A stretch of DNA of 64,000 nt, taken from assembly GCA_019400425.1 (NCBI GenBank), contig JAFREE010000052.1, positions 1-64,000 of the forward strand. The letters run 5' to 3'. This document shows, piece by piece, positions 55,101 through 64,000 of the stretch (its first letter is position 1; the number at the start of each line of letters is the position of its first letter). The notes below the pieces were generated by a model that worked only from the letters and a program-made list of their open reading frames with translations, did not search any database and was not told the DNA's origin. The DNA comes from Hymenochaete sp. R1. Lineage: Eukaryota > Basidiomycota > Agaricomycetes > Hymenochaetales > Hymenochaetaceae. The translations under genes were made by a program, and so were the position numbers.

Positions 55101-56714
55101 ATTCGTTCTAAGATTTGCACTGACGTTGCAATCATTCAGCTGGAAGACCGATAACAGATTAACGGAAAGTTTGGGTACGAAGAGTACTTTGCCAAGTACA
55201 AGTTCGTTCCAAACATCTCCGTTTAACACCCGCAAACTCATCTCACCAACACCTTCTGCCACCAAAACGTTTCCTTCTTCCGCTGTGTTAATGGTCTGAC
55301 GAATAGGACGAAGCGAGTCAAACATCGCTTTGTCATTCACCATATGACATGTAGCGCCGGAGTCGCAAACAAAGGTCCAACCTTGCTCACCACTTGACGT
55401 GAAGGAGCGACCCGTATTCGTTGTGAGCGCGCTTTGCGTATCTTTGAACAGTTCGTTTAACTGATCACGCTTATTGATCTCTTCCCGTAGTTTAAGATTT
55501 TCCTCACGAAGCGCATCCTCAGTTGATGGTTTTTGAGCTCCTACTGCAGCGGCAAGTTGAGCCGATTGTCGTAAGGCGGATGGAACGAAGTTTGACGGTC
55601 TCCTGTGTACTGCCCCTCCACCGTCTTCAAAGCAGTTCTCGATTGTATGACCGTCCTTTCGACACACCGGGTTAGCGCAGAATACTTCAAGTGCACCACC
55701 CTTGAACCTGCATGCGTCGGTGTTGTGACTGGATCGGCCGCACGTTTTGCACTTTCCGGGTTGATTGGAGCTCGATCGGGAGGAAGTGACTGATGGTTTC
55801 GTGAGGTTGTCTGACGGTTTGAAGGAAGGTTGAACTGGTTTCACGTTTAAGGTAGTTTGAGTACGGTCAAGAACTGACAGGTAGCGAAGAAACGCAGGTA
55901 ACGCCAAATGGTCAACAGAAGCAATTGCCAGCTCAATCGCCGGTCGTTTGGAGTTTCGGAAGGACGATTTCAGAGTATCCAAGAAGTCGTCATCATCCAG
56001 TTCCCAGCCAGACTCCTTGAGACTAGAGCGGAGTAGTAACATCTGGTTTAGGTGAGTAATAACTGTTTCTCGATCTCCAATGACCCGAGAGTAGAACTCC
56101 CGTTTGATAGAGCGTAGGTTAATTGGAACTTCGTATTTGGTGGCCAAAATGTTCCACATATCGAACGCGGTACGTGCCTTTGCAATGGCAGTAATCTCCT
56201 TCATCTCGACACTTTGCGTGATATGTCGTCGCACTTGCTTGTCAGCAAAGAGGAGTCCTTTACTGTCGAGTTCCGATTCCGACCACTGATGATTGAGAAC
56301 TTCTTCCCAGTCCGAGTTATCTGACAATACCAACTCCATATAGGCTTTCCACGCTTGGTAGTTATTTGAACCCGAGAGAAGCTCAGGTGGTTGTCGGAAA
56401 GAGTAGCGATGACTAGAATCAAAGTGGGATCGAGAACGTTTAGAAGGCGAAGGAGAAATTGTGATCGGTCGCTCGGTACGTTTTCTGGTCGTAGTCTGTT
56501 CTACGGTTTGATTTACAGGTTGTTCCGTTTCGGCCGTCACAGGCTCATTAATAGGCGTGGTATCCGGCACATTTGGTGCATTTGGTTCGGTTTCCACAGA
56601 CGGCTGACGGGTGGCACTGACATTGGCGTCGGGTGGCACTGACGATAGCCGTGAAGACTGTGGGCTTGGAGGACTAGTTGAAGTATGCGGAGCCATGCTG
56701 CGCGTGATTGCCAT
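52155..56714 (-). CDS. Ty1/copia gag-pol polyprotein (1,519 aa, intact)
   Basis: Single unbroken frame. Gag region (about residues 100-300) is followed by two zinc knuckles, CKTCGRSSHNTDAC (322-335) and CANPVCRKDGHTIENC (346-361). Aspartic protease CDSGATCHMV (about 450-459). Integrase: HHCC zinc site (HSATGH...CREC, about 593-629) and DDE core with FADLLSID, LQTDNGGEF (about 717-725) and MNGKVERTNR (about 751-760). Reverse transcriptase: VVRGDLQKFG, LDITAAFLNA and catalytic FYVDDSLVSG (about 1192-1201). RNase H: AYSDSDWGGS, TAEAEYLAAS and the C-terminal NPADILTKPL. The order PR-INT-RT-RH defines copia rather than gypsy. No stop or frameshift seen. Start 78 bp inside the 5' LTR. Confidence 0.97.
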   Translation of the reverse strand: MAITRSMAPHTSTSPPSPQSSRLSSVPPDANVSATRQPSVETEPNAPNVPDTTPINEPVTAETEQPVNQTVEQTTTRKRTERPITISPSPSKRSRSHFDSSHRYSFRQPPELLSGSNNYQAWKAYMELVLSDNSDWEEVLNHQWSESELDSKGLLFADKQVRRHITQSVEMKEITAIAKARTAFDMWNILATKYEVPINLRSIKREFYSRVIGDRETVITHLNQMLLLRSSLKESGWELDDDDFLDTLKSSFRNSKRPAIELAIASVDHLALPAFLRYLSVLDRTQTTLNVKPVQPSFKPSDNLTKPSVTSSRSSSNQPGKCKTCGRSSHNTDACRFKGGALEVFCANPVCRKDGHTIENCFEDGGGAVHRRPSNFVPSALRQSAQLAAAVGAQKPSTEDALREENLKLREEINKRDQLNELFKDTQSALTTNTGRSFTSSGEQGWTFVCDSGATCHMVNDKAMFDSLRPIRQTINTAEEGNVLVAEGVGEMSLRVLNGDVWNELVLGKVLFVPKLSVNLLSVFQLNDCNVSANLRTNEPTLEVDGRTIASGFTSDRLFMFLVSKRVKVDSKFALLSINGKPPPTTVSMEFLHSATGHINQETIRSAVARGRVKEINLTSKSLPPCRECALTKTAAGPSPSRTSPSHAVGDLLFADLLSIDQPSIGGSRYALVIVDDFSNYVWAYPLKSKDSAIILSLWTNLVIFLSNQANITVKALQTDNGGEFINSRMTSYNESHGIAHRTTIPYAHQMNGKVERTNRTIRDFIRVNLKTMGVNTYGFWPDAMLHGVHGLNRLYESGVEGKSPHEVVFGFKPDISHLLPFGTRVAAVVPQEKRSKMEDRAVEGRVVGYKESVGYKVMLSNGESVCVRDIRLLDHVRQRGRISPSHSHLHSSSSSIQPTLSTQSQVSRGNTSIPSNSSSHSSRSISPRRSSRVHKPSRKLLESEALHAFPHSPSDVFAYHSSVSFLNSCFQHSSFFTFERDPLTDTFISLPKHIRDALEGPERDQWLTAIAKEFSNFEAMDVFDIRERLPGDKPVPGMLLLTKKANAEGGFDFKARWVVRGDLQKFGRDFMETFSRAGDYNAYRLIAALGANKDSYLVALDITAAFLNAQVDQPNIVVYLPPFFAPPSFSNPVGRLKKALYGMKQSPLLFNQTLANSMTRQNYHQCRSEPSVFFKLIAKGEYGTADATAVFYVDDSLVSGRLGADASQKATDPREVVFADIGKDFKFKVKDLTKSAIILGMLIEWNPEQHYVRISVAFKIQKLAEELGLENANIQHTPMVAGALKMFETDQSPIDTKWPYPKTVGSLLWIANACRPDISFAVGVLSRYLAAPRTTQVCAAKRVVRYLLGTKDLGITYRHNEDAIPIAYSDSDWGGSLRDGKSTTGYVVMVNGAAVAWRSKKQTVVAKSTAEAEYLAASSAVSDVLWFRNIFMEIGRSLHGHSTTIGVDNNAAIQMTEKDVHMSKSRSIALPMHHIKDHVKLGNVTLKRVNSSDNPADILTKPLPRPAHVKCVKLLGLE

Positions 56715-56780
56715 AAGACTGGAGGTATAGTATGAATGTAGCGCAAAGGGTGTGTTGTTCGTGTCGATTAGGCACGAACA

Positions 56781-56792
56781 AGGCTCATAACC
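56781..56792 (-). other. Primer-binding site matching initiator tRNA-Met anticodon arm
   Basis: Directly inside the 5' LTR, the plus strand reads AGGCTCATAACC, which matches the anticodon stem-loop region of eukaryotic initiator tRNA-Met (GGGCTCATAACC) rather than its 3' end. This is the half-tRNA priming arrangement known for Drosophila copia. Inferred from memory of the tRNA sequence. Confidence 0.6.
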
Positions 56793-57066
56793 TATAGAAC
56801 AATGTGCTCAGCTAACCGTTAAAGATGATGGTAATAGCTCTTATATATACCTATAGAACAATGTGCTAAAGTAACAAGTAAATAAACAAGTATAGTAATG
56901 TGTGTTAAAGATGAACGTACCTCAGCTAACCGTTAAAGATGATGGTAATAGCTGAGGTTCGAACATGTTATGAAAGAGTCTGAAATAGCAAAAAGATCGG
57001 CTGACACCGGATATAAAAGGAAACGATCGACTCGTAACTCTCGTCGATACTTGAACATGTCCAACA
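56793..57066 (-). repeat. LTR (5' LTR of the minus-strand element)
   Basis: 274 bp, no differences seen from the LTR at 51862-52135. Followed by the second GACAG duplication at 57067-57071. Confidence 0.93.
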
Positions 57067-57071
57067 GACAG
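57067..57071. repeat. Target-site duplication GACAG (right)
   Basis: Second copy of the 5-bp duplication flanking the copia element. Confidence 0.85.
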
Positions 57072-57328
57072 GCCATGAAGGCGCTCTGAGTCTGAGTCAT
57101 GAATCCCGACTGAAAACGTCAGGTCACCTGACCTCAAATATACCCTATTGGGCACCCAGCACGTCGAATTCAAGGAAAGTCACAAATAATCAAACACTAT
57201 ATGAAACGTACAAAAAAGCGACGACTCTACAAGATAGAAAAACAAACAAGGATGGAGAGAATCCGTGAACATGATAAACGGGAACGTAATTAGCCGTAAA
57301 TAAGTTAGATAAACTAGTAAAAGAAGGC

Positions 57329-60300
57329 CTAGTGCTTCCCTCTCCTCCGTCTTTCCACGCCTTCGTTCTCCTTGTCCTCTTCCCTTTGTCCTTGATACAA
57401 CGAACTGGTGCTCCTCTGGGCTGTCCTCTCCACGACACTTGTCCCATCCCTGAACCGTGTACGGAAAAGTACGTTTGCGTTCGTAAACAGACCTTCTTTT
57501 AACGAGACGACGATGAATTGAGCACCACGGAAGCGCGTTCGGAAAAGGTGACCGATGTGTTGAGTATGAGAAAGATCAAGGGCCGCGTCAATTTCATCGA
57601 GAATATACATAGGAGCGGGTTTGAATTGAAGGAGAGACATGATGAGGGACAAAGCGATGAGTGAGCTGTGTATCCAGAATATCAGTACTTGTCAACCTCA
57701 GAGAAAAGAATGCGAGGTCAATTACCGTTGACCGCCAGATAGTTCAGTTAGACTTTGTTTCCAGACTGATCCAAGACGAACTTTGACTTCTAGTCCTTGT
57801 GTGAGGTCCTGCCCTTCAGGTGGTTGCAGCTTCGCAAAGTTCCCGGGTAGTAACTCAGCAAAGATCTCGCCAAAGTCTCTGTTTGTTATGGTCAAACCTT
57901 CATCGGGCTAGCTTGATAGAAGCGACTCACCCATTAACCTTTTCCCAAGTTCTCTGAAGAGCATCTTTCTTATACTGGTCGAGCTGTGCGATCGTTTCTT
58001 CGATCTTCTCTTTGTCCTTCAACACCGTCGACATCATTTTCTTGAGCGCCCCTTCTCTCTTTTCAACGCTGTCATTAACGAAGAGTTAGTCATAAATAAT
58101 GTAATTAATAGCAGCTTCTCCTGACCTATCAATAGTATGGAGTACCTTCGGGTTCACCTTTTTCTTCATGCCCTTCTGCTGTTCTTCGAGTTCTCGGGCT
58201 TTCTCCCTCAGACGGTTCATGTCGTTGGCAGCAAAATCGTAAGCAGAACCAGGCTTTCCAAAGAACCTACGGAGACCTGTCAATCATAGACATCAGGTAA
58301 TAGAAGACAAGGCGACCCACTTGTTTTCTTCTCCGATCCACTCATGCATTTTCTCCAAGTTCGCGACAAAATTGGCCGCGGCCGTGCGGTCCTTCGCAAG
58401 AGCACCAAGCTCATGCTCAAGCTTTTTCAGCAGAAGCTCTGCTTCAGTGATTGCTTCTTTCTTGCGCTTAATAACACCTTCGAGCTCGCGAAGTTCATTA
58501 TCGAAACGCTTTAAGGTTGCACGCTCTTCTTGGAGTTTGCGCAAGGCTTCGGCGTGCGCAGCCTAGACGGACCATGTACTAGCTGAGAAAAGACTTTACA
58601 TGGGACTGCGAATGATCTTACCTCGCTCTTCGCAAGCTGCTTCATAAGCTTGTCCAGCTCCTTTCGAAGCTCAGCCACGCTTTCCTCCGCCTGGACCACC
58701 GTCGCACCCGCGCTTTCGATGTCTCCTTCGGTTTGCTCTATAATAACAAATAATATTGAGGACAATTGCCATTTTATAGGGGAAAATACGAACCAAGCTC
58801 GAGGGTCGCGGCCTGAAGCTCTCTTTGCTCCGTCTTAACCTTGACCGACTGCTTCTGCAAAGCCGTTTTGAGCTTGGATATCTCAGACTGCGCAATAGAG
58901 GTCAACTTCATCGAAACATGGCAAAAAATAAACAAAACTAATGGACATACCTTCAGTTCGTTGATCTTTCCTTCCTTATTATGTTTGAACTCGTGCATGT
59001 CTTTCTCGAGCTTCATACACTCAGCCTTTGCCTCCTCTTGCCTCGCCTTTGCAGATTTAACGGCCGCTTCCAATTCGGTTATCGATTTCTTGAGGGCCTC
59101 GATTTCCGAGCCCACCCTAGCAGCGCTGCTCCCTTCAACTTGCTCTTCGAGCAATAGCTTCTCATGTTCCTTTAATTCCAACTCGCTAACCATAGCCTTC
59201 CACCGTTCTCTACCACTCTCGCTCTTTTTCGCTTCTTCCTCTAACTTCCTCAACATTGCTTTTGCTTCTTCAAGGCGCCGTACGACCTCTTGTATCGCTT
59301 GAACCTTCACAAGAATCCCACTCCCGCTTGGAGCGGAACCGCCCGAAAGCGTCCCGGATGGATCATACACGTCGCCGTCAACGGTAACAGAGCGACAGCC
59401 TACTTCTCGTGCAAAAGTGACTGCTTTGGCGGAGGTCGCATCGGCACAGACAAGAGTATCGCCGAATACGTAGGCCATAGCGTTGGCGACTTCGTCGGGA
59501 TAGCCAACAAGAGACAGCGCAAGGTCGACTTTTCCCGGTGCAATTCGAGTTGCAGCTTGCATTTTCTGCAAAGAATATGAGCGTGAATCATGGCGCGAAA
59601 ACTAAGCGAACTGTATCATTACCTGAGGAGCCAGTCGATGCGCGTTGATTTTGTTGAGCGGAATAATTGTGACACGTTTTTTAAGTTTCCCATTTTGAAG
59701 AAGTTCTTTACCGACGAGTTCGTTTTCTACAACGACGTTGTAAAGCTTCCCTCCGGCCGTGATTTCAAGCGCGGTCGATTTCGAATAATCTTCCCTGCCA
59801 AGGCTGATGAGAGAGGCTACAAGCCCTTTGACCTTTGATCGGTCGAAGTTAGGGGAAGGTGATTGATAGCTGAAGTCGAGAGCAGAAAGACGTTGAGTCG
59901 CGGCGTCCCGTTCCTTCGATGTGACAATACTGAGACATGAACTTGGGAATATACAGGTGTTGCGCTTACCTCCGTCAATTGGCGAACCTCTGCTTTTGCC
60001 TTCCTCAAGGCCATCTCATTCTCGGTGTCCTTTTCTTTAGACCAGCCAGTCGCTTCGACCTTCTTCCTTAACTTCTCTACTTCTGATTGTTTCTCTGCTA
60101 GCTTCTTCTTCCCGTCACCAGCCTCCTTCTCGACTTCCTTCCACCGTTTTTCGAGGGCCTTGAGATCTTTCTGAGACATAGTGAGTTTTACACGGTTTTG
60201 TTCTTCTTCGGCCGTAGACTGCGCGAGACGACTATTCGCTTCTGCGAGTTGACCCATATAACCTCCACCGCTGGTCGAGGAGGAGGAGAGGCCCGTTAGA

Positions 60301-61636
60301 AGGTTCTGCAAAAGCTCTTCCTTGCTAGTAAGAGTGGTCTGGGTGGATGCATGAGCTTCCTTGACAACGTCATACGATTTGGTCAGATCTTCAACTTTGG
60401 TGCGTTTGGAGGCCAAAGACTCGTTCAACTGATTACCAGGCAAAATATGTCAGCGTACGATCGGGGCAGGTCATGCACACAAACGTCACCGTACCTGAGC
60501 CGACTCAGCAATCAATGTCTCCACCTTCTTCTCCTCTTCCTCTATGCTCGCCTTCTTGATATCTGACTGCGTCTTCATCTTCACTAATGCTTTCTCCAGC
60601 TCAGCAACTTCTTCTTCTTTCTGCTTGAACTTTCCGCCTTTCCGCATCTCGGCTTCACGCTTCGCCTCGACCTCCTTTACATCTTCTTCCGCTGCTTTAC
60701 ATTCCCGATGGAACCTATCCACGTCCTTCTTGAGCTTCGACTGCTCTTGCTCCTTCTTTTCAATATCGGTTTCCTTCTTTGCTACACGGTCACGGCCCTC
60801 CGCCCATTCCCATGCACGGAGGAGCCTTCCGATGCGTTCAAGTTCGGAACATGCTTTCTGCCACTGCAAGAAAGCGCGTTTCTCCGCTCGAAGAGTGTCC
60901 AGTTTCGGGATGATTTCCTCCGCAAGCAATGCATTGATTTCATCCACGCGCTTTTCCTTCTTCCCCATTGTCTTCTTCGCTTTATCCTTCCTCTCCTCGA
61001 ACATACGTGTTCCGGCCGCTTCTTCAACCATACCGAGAATTTCAGCAGGGCGCATATTGAGGACCTTTGTAATGCGACCCTGCATGATGAGGAAGTTAGG
61101 ATTGTTGATGTTGAGCTGGACGCCTTGAAAGAGTGTCTGGATTGTGTGCTGCTGAGATTTGTGTCCATTGAGGAGATATTTGGAGATATTCGGAAGTGCG
61201 ATTTGGCGAGTGACGGTGATTTGTTTGCAATTTTCCAAGCCTACGGGACTCTTGTCGCGGTCAGAGTTATCGAATACGATGGTGACAGAGGCTTTGGTAA
61301 CACCCGCCTGGCCACGCTTGTAAATGAGGTCCTGTTGATTTTGTGCTCGCATCTAGGTTTTAAATATCAACTCGACCATTTATTTAGCATATATACCCAC
61401 AAATACTCACCGAGCCCATATTAGTAATTCCAAGTACGAAGCATATTGCGTCAAGAATGTTGGACTTGCCGGAGCCATTGAGTCCGGTAATGGCGTTGAA
61501 CGAAGAGTCCCAGCCTGTTATTTGTGTCCGTACAGGATACGACTTGAAGCCTTAAGGATAAAACTTTGTGAGATTCAAACTTCATCCATCACTTGAATCT
61601 GAGCTTACCTTCGAGAACGAGCTCCTCGATACGCAT
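57329..61636 (-). CDS. SMC2: Condensin subunit SMC2
   Basis: ATPase of the condensin complex, required for mitotic chromosome compaction. About 1,200 aa in roughly a dozen exons. Exon 1 is short (MRIEELVLE from 61636). The N-terminal head has the Walker A motif [20 protein letters not shown] and [20 protein letters not shown], then [20 protein letters not shown], an SMC2 hallmark. Long coiled-coil arms flank a hinge with [47 protein letters not shown] and [20 protein letters not shown]. The C-terminal head carries the signature [20 protein letters not shown] and Walker [21 protein letters not shown]. Ends in a basic tail ([12 protein letters not shown]). Length and order fit full-length SMC2. 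Confidence 0.94.
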
Positions 61637-61939
61637 CTTGGTCGGAGGTCGTGTTCGTGGTTCAAACGGAGGTTGTTGTCTCTTCCAGCGACGCGTTTTG
61701 TGACGCGCACTGTCACACATGTGACACGCGTGTCGAACAAATAGGAATCAACAATAAGTGTGGCTGAACAACCCTCAAAATAAAATTCTGTGGTTCACAA
61801 TTTCGTCCGGAGCAACATCTGATTTCATTCAATTTTTTTTGGATATGTGGGTATACATGATAAAGATCTACTTGTTACCCAAAAGAAGGAGAAGTACAGA
61901 AATAAAGGCTTTATTGATAATACGTCTGTTTTTTCGAAG
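61637..61939. other. Intergenic upstream of SMC2
   Basis: 303 bp: SMC2 promoter and 3' flank of the next minus-strand gene. A nearly palindromic stretch GTGTGACACATG-like (61705-61730) is present. No gene. Confidence 0.45.
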
Positions 61940-62449
61940 TTACGCCTTCGTGCAAGACCTGACGCGTATAAAGGTCGGCGACAAGGTGGAACGGAACGTT
62001 GCGACAGCACCATGGAGCGCACCACTGATCTCTGCCCTGAGATGGTCCACACGTGGACACTGAATGACTTCACCTTCGTTCAACCATCTGATAGCTTCGA
62101 AAAACCACAGCGTTCCAATCGAATCTCCGTTGCTAGTTGCAGCCTGCGCGAGTACTGGAGCAGCCGATGTATACGAGCTGACTGCCTCGACAATTTTGTG
62201 TGGGAGACCGTAGTAGCTGACGTCGGCGAGAGGCGCGACGAGCACCACGAATACACCTCTTGCTGAAGGGTCAAAGTTGATATGGTGATAGGCCCAGCGG
62301 CGGCTGCGAGGATCCTGTGCACATTCAAATAAGGTGCCTACAACTTTAAGGGAGTTCGAGTTGTGGTGAGGTTGGAAAAGGGCCCATTGAAAAGATGACA
62401 CAGTGTCATTCGTGAGGATAAGGGCGTAAAGATGGACGGACGAGAACAT
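61940..62449 (-). CDS. Uncharacterised 169-aa protein
   Basis: Single-exon frame starting MFSSVHLYALILTNDTVSSF and ending at 61940. It contains FQWALFQPHHNSNSLKVVGT, DPRSRRWAYHHINFDPSAR, GVFVVLVAPLADVSYYGL and WFFEAIRWLNEGEVI. The HWALF/QWALF pattern near the N-terminus followed by a G-x-L/V-x-x-V-x-G/T stretch is common in small agaricomycete proteins of unknown function. I cannot name the family. No signal peptide or membrane segment. The frame has consistent coding character across its length, which is why it is preferred over overlapping plus-strand frames. Confidence 0.6.
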   Translation of the reverse strand: MFSSVHLYALILTNDTVSSFQWALFQPHHNSNSLKVVGTLFECAQDPRSRRWAYHHINFDPSARGVFVVLVAPLADVSYYGLPHKIVEAVSSYTSAAPVLAQAATSNGDSIGTLWFFEAIRWLNEGEVIQCPRVDHLRAEISGALHGAVATFRSTLSPTFIRVRSCTKA

Positions 62450-63940
62450 GTCTTTTGAATGATTCAGTCAGTCTCAAACTTTGAACTATGCAACGTGAAT
62501 AATCGTTACGAACCAGAAGAATTCAACAATAAAATTGAAGAGAATTGAGACAGAAACCTTGAAATTGCGGCGACGTGAGCTTGAAGTGCGAAGGACTGAG
62601 TAGCAGACGCTTGATGAGGATAAGAGAGCAGTATTTATGTTCCCCGGCCTCAAGTCGACACGTTGCGCGTAGTCCGAGCCACAGCAAATCGGCATTTTTT
62701 CTTCCAGCCGCCTCGAACCTCCTTTACTAAAGCGGATGAAAGAGGATCAAGAAAATGTGACATCTCGTTACGCGAGCTCGCAGGGTTTGAAGTTTCTGAC
62801 TCCTTGTTCCTCCTATCGTCCGGAACCGTAACCCCAGAATGATCTAGACCCTTTTTTACACTGCAGCACGTCGAAAAATGCGTTCGCTGTTATAGGGTTG
62901 TGGAATGCTAACTCGTTTCGTGAGAAGACGAGCTTCGAAGACGCAATGTTACCTTAGGCCCGGGGCATCCGAGCAAATTCTTGCCATCAGGCCGCCCAAA
63001 GCCATTGATACGGAACAATCAATGGCAACGATTACTACAACAAGCCACATGCACCCTATCCCAGAAGCAAGGGGCAGTAAGCCGGCAGACAAGATTGAGC
63101 CCTGGCTTGTAGAAGTTGTCTGCTGTCGAATCGGCTAAAAAGTGATACGGGTTCATTTCGAGTGAAAACCTCTGCTCACAGTCGCATAAGTCTTGGGGTT
63201 TGGGCGTATTGCAGCCTCTCAGACGAGGCCGGAAGTTCTTAGTGTCAGCGGTGGTTATCGCTGCTTACCATAGATGTGTTGATCGGCTGAAGTAATGGCG
63301 AAGCCACAGACGGGGTTCCCTTATAAGACTTTCTTTGGAATATCGAGCGAGATTATGATAACTATCGCTTTTTTGCACAGAAATACTGAGTAGTTCGACT
63401 CACAGTCTCTACCAGCATCTCACAGAACCAAGTCTTAGTGATTTTTGTCCTAAATTGAATGAAGTCTGTGCAAGCTATGCATACAATTTAAAGCGACCAT
63501 AGGCCTTGTCGCCGTATAGAAAGCTAATTTACGCACCTTTAAAGAGTTTCAGCCTGTTACAAGCATGTGATGCTCAAAATTCCACCCAGTGCTGGAAGGG
63601 ACAATCCACGTATAGTTCTGACAAAGATTGTGGGTTGAGTAATACTAGGACGAGCACGATCATTCTGTGGTTCGATTCTTAGTGAAAAAGCGTGAGCGTA
63701 GAAAATGAATAGGTCAAACGGCGTGGATGATGATGACGACGGTCCTTTGAAGAGAACAGGGAACTTGCCGCGGGAGGGTGGACTAAGAAGTCTCCGAGAT
63801 ATGCGGACCTTCCTCGTTTGTAACATAGCGTCGATCACTTATGATCATGACGTCAACTTGACGCTCCTCAAACCGAACTCGGAACTGGCGTTAAAATTAA
63901 GAAACTTCATCTTTTCTCTTCTGGCCATCATCCTCACACA
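62450..63940. other. Intergenic, no gene recognised
   Basis: About 1.5 kb. Only short frames without motifs (for example 63557-63838 minus). Probably 5' flanks of the divergent genes on either side. Confidence 0.45.
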
Positions 63941-64000
63941 ATGTCCTCTGCAACGCGCCAGCGCACGAATGTATCTTCAAAAGATCTTCCTCCAAAGCGT
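63941..64000 (+). CDS. Start of a gene leaving the window
   Basis: ATG at 63941 after a CATCATCCTCACACA leader, open to the window end: MSSATRQRTNVSSKDLPPKR. Twenty hydrophilic residues; identity cannot be judged. Confidence 0.4.
   Translation, partial: MSSATRQRTNVSSKDLPPKR

Larger units (their letters stand above)
51862..57066 (-). mobile_element. Ty1/copia LTR retrotransposon, complete and recent
   Basis: 5,205-bp element in minus orientation. LTRs of 274 bp at 51862-52135 and 56793-57066 appear identical base for base. On the coding strand the LTR begins TGTTGGACATG and ends GTTCTATA. It is flanked by the GACAG duplication. It contains an intact single gag-pol frame, a primer-binding site directly after the 5' LTR and a polypurine tract before the 3' LTR. 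Identical LTRs and an unbroken frame indicate very recent insertion and probable autonomy. It lies between ARH1 and SMC2, which would otherwise be about 350 bp apart. Confidence 0.95.

Noticed and set aside
51862..57066. Possibility that the retroelement is gypsy-type
   Set aside because: Integrase precedes reverse transcriptase, and the motifs (NPADILTKPL, YVDD, SDSDWGG) are copia-type.
63655..63690. GGTTCGATTCT resembling a tRNA B box
   Set aside because: Neighbouring bases do not form a T stem and no A box lies at the right distance.

Overview
The window is nuclear DNA from a filamentous basidiomycete, most likely an Agaricomycete. It has many short GT-AG introns of about 45-120 bp, compact genes on both strands, a WOPR-type regulator, a Ty1/copia retrotransposon, and an expanded family (DUF7918-like) that I know only from mushroom-forming fungi. 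No bacterial-type operons, rRNA, tRNA or CRISPR arrays were seen.

Layout. 1-328: tail of an RG-rich protein. 1444-6606: SAC3/GANP mRNA-export factor. 7195-10450: two tandem minus-strand paralogues of unknown function. 10451-12745: mostly non-coding, with one possible gene relic. 12746-14623: secreted six-hairpin (GH105-like) glycosidase. 15116-37711: a ~22.6 kb block built around nine DUF7918-like loci. Three intact genes and one pseudogene are on the plus strand (15615-21753). Five intact genes and one relic are on the minus strand (28170-37711). Between the two arms lie a secreted or membrane Ser/Pro-rich protein gene and a membrane class-3 lipase gene. The block also holds a sequencing gap flanked by homopolymers, an 83-bp-arm inverted repeat and a recurring CGCGTCGCGACGCG palindrome. 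38065-41725: valyl-tRNA synthetase with two in-frame starts. 44381-47066: WOPR (Gti1/Pac2/Wor1-like) transcription factor behind a very long gene-free leader. 48717-49961: exosome subunit RRP45. 50134-51777: NADPH-adrenodoxin/ferredoxin reductase (ARH1/FDXR). 51862-57066: an apparently intact, recent Ty1/copia element with identical 274-bp LTRs and a 5-bp target duplication, inserted 84 bp upstream of the ARH1 start codon. 57329-61636: condensin SMC2. 61940-62449: small gene of unknown function. 63941-64000: start of a gene leaving the window.

The housekeeping genes (SAC3, ValRS, RRP45, ARH1, SMC2) form a conserved-looking background for two dynamic features: the DUF7918 array and the new copia insertion.

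The most interesting observation is in the DUF7918 array. Most intact copies end in a conserved module: a coiled coil, a basic patch, a psi-K-x-E motif (VKTEP/VKREP/VKQE) and the terminal tail NGAIDLTxD. These look like a SUMO-acceptor consensus followed by a SUMO-interaction motif. The copies with this tail are the ones with the CGCGTCGCGACGCG palindrome (or a weaker form of it) upstream; the copies that lost the tail lack it. This is inference from sequence and has not been tested.
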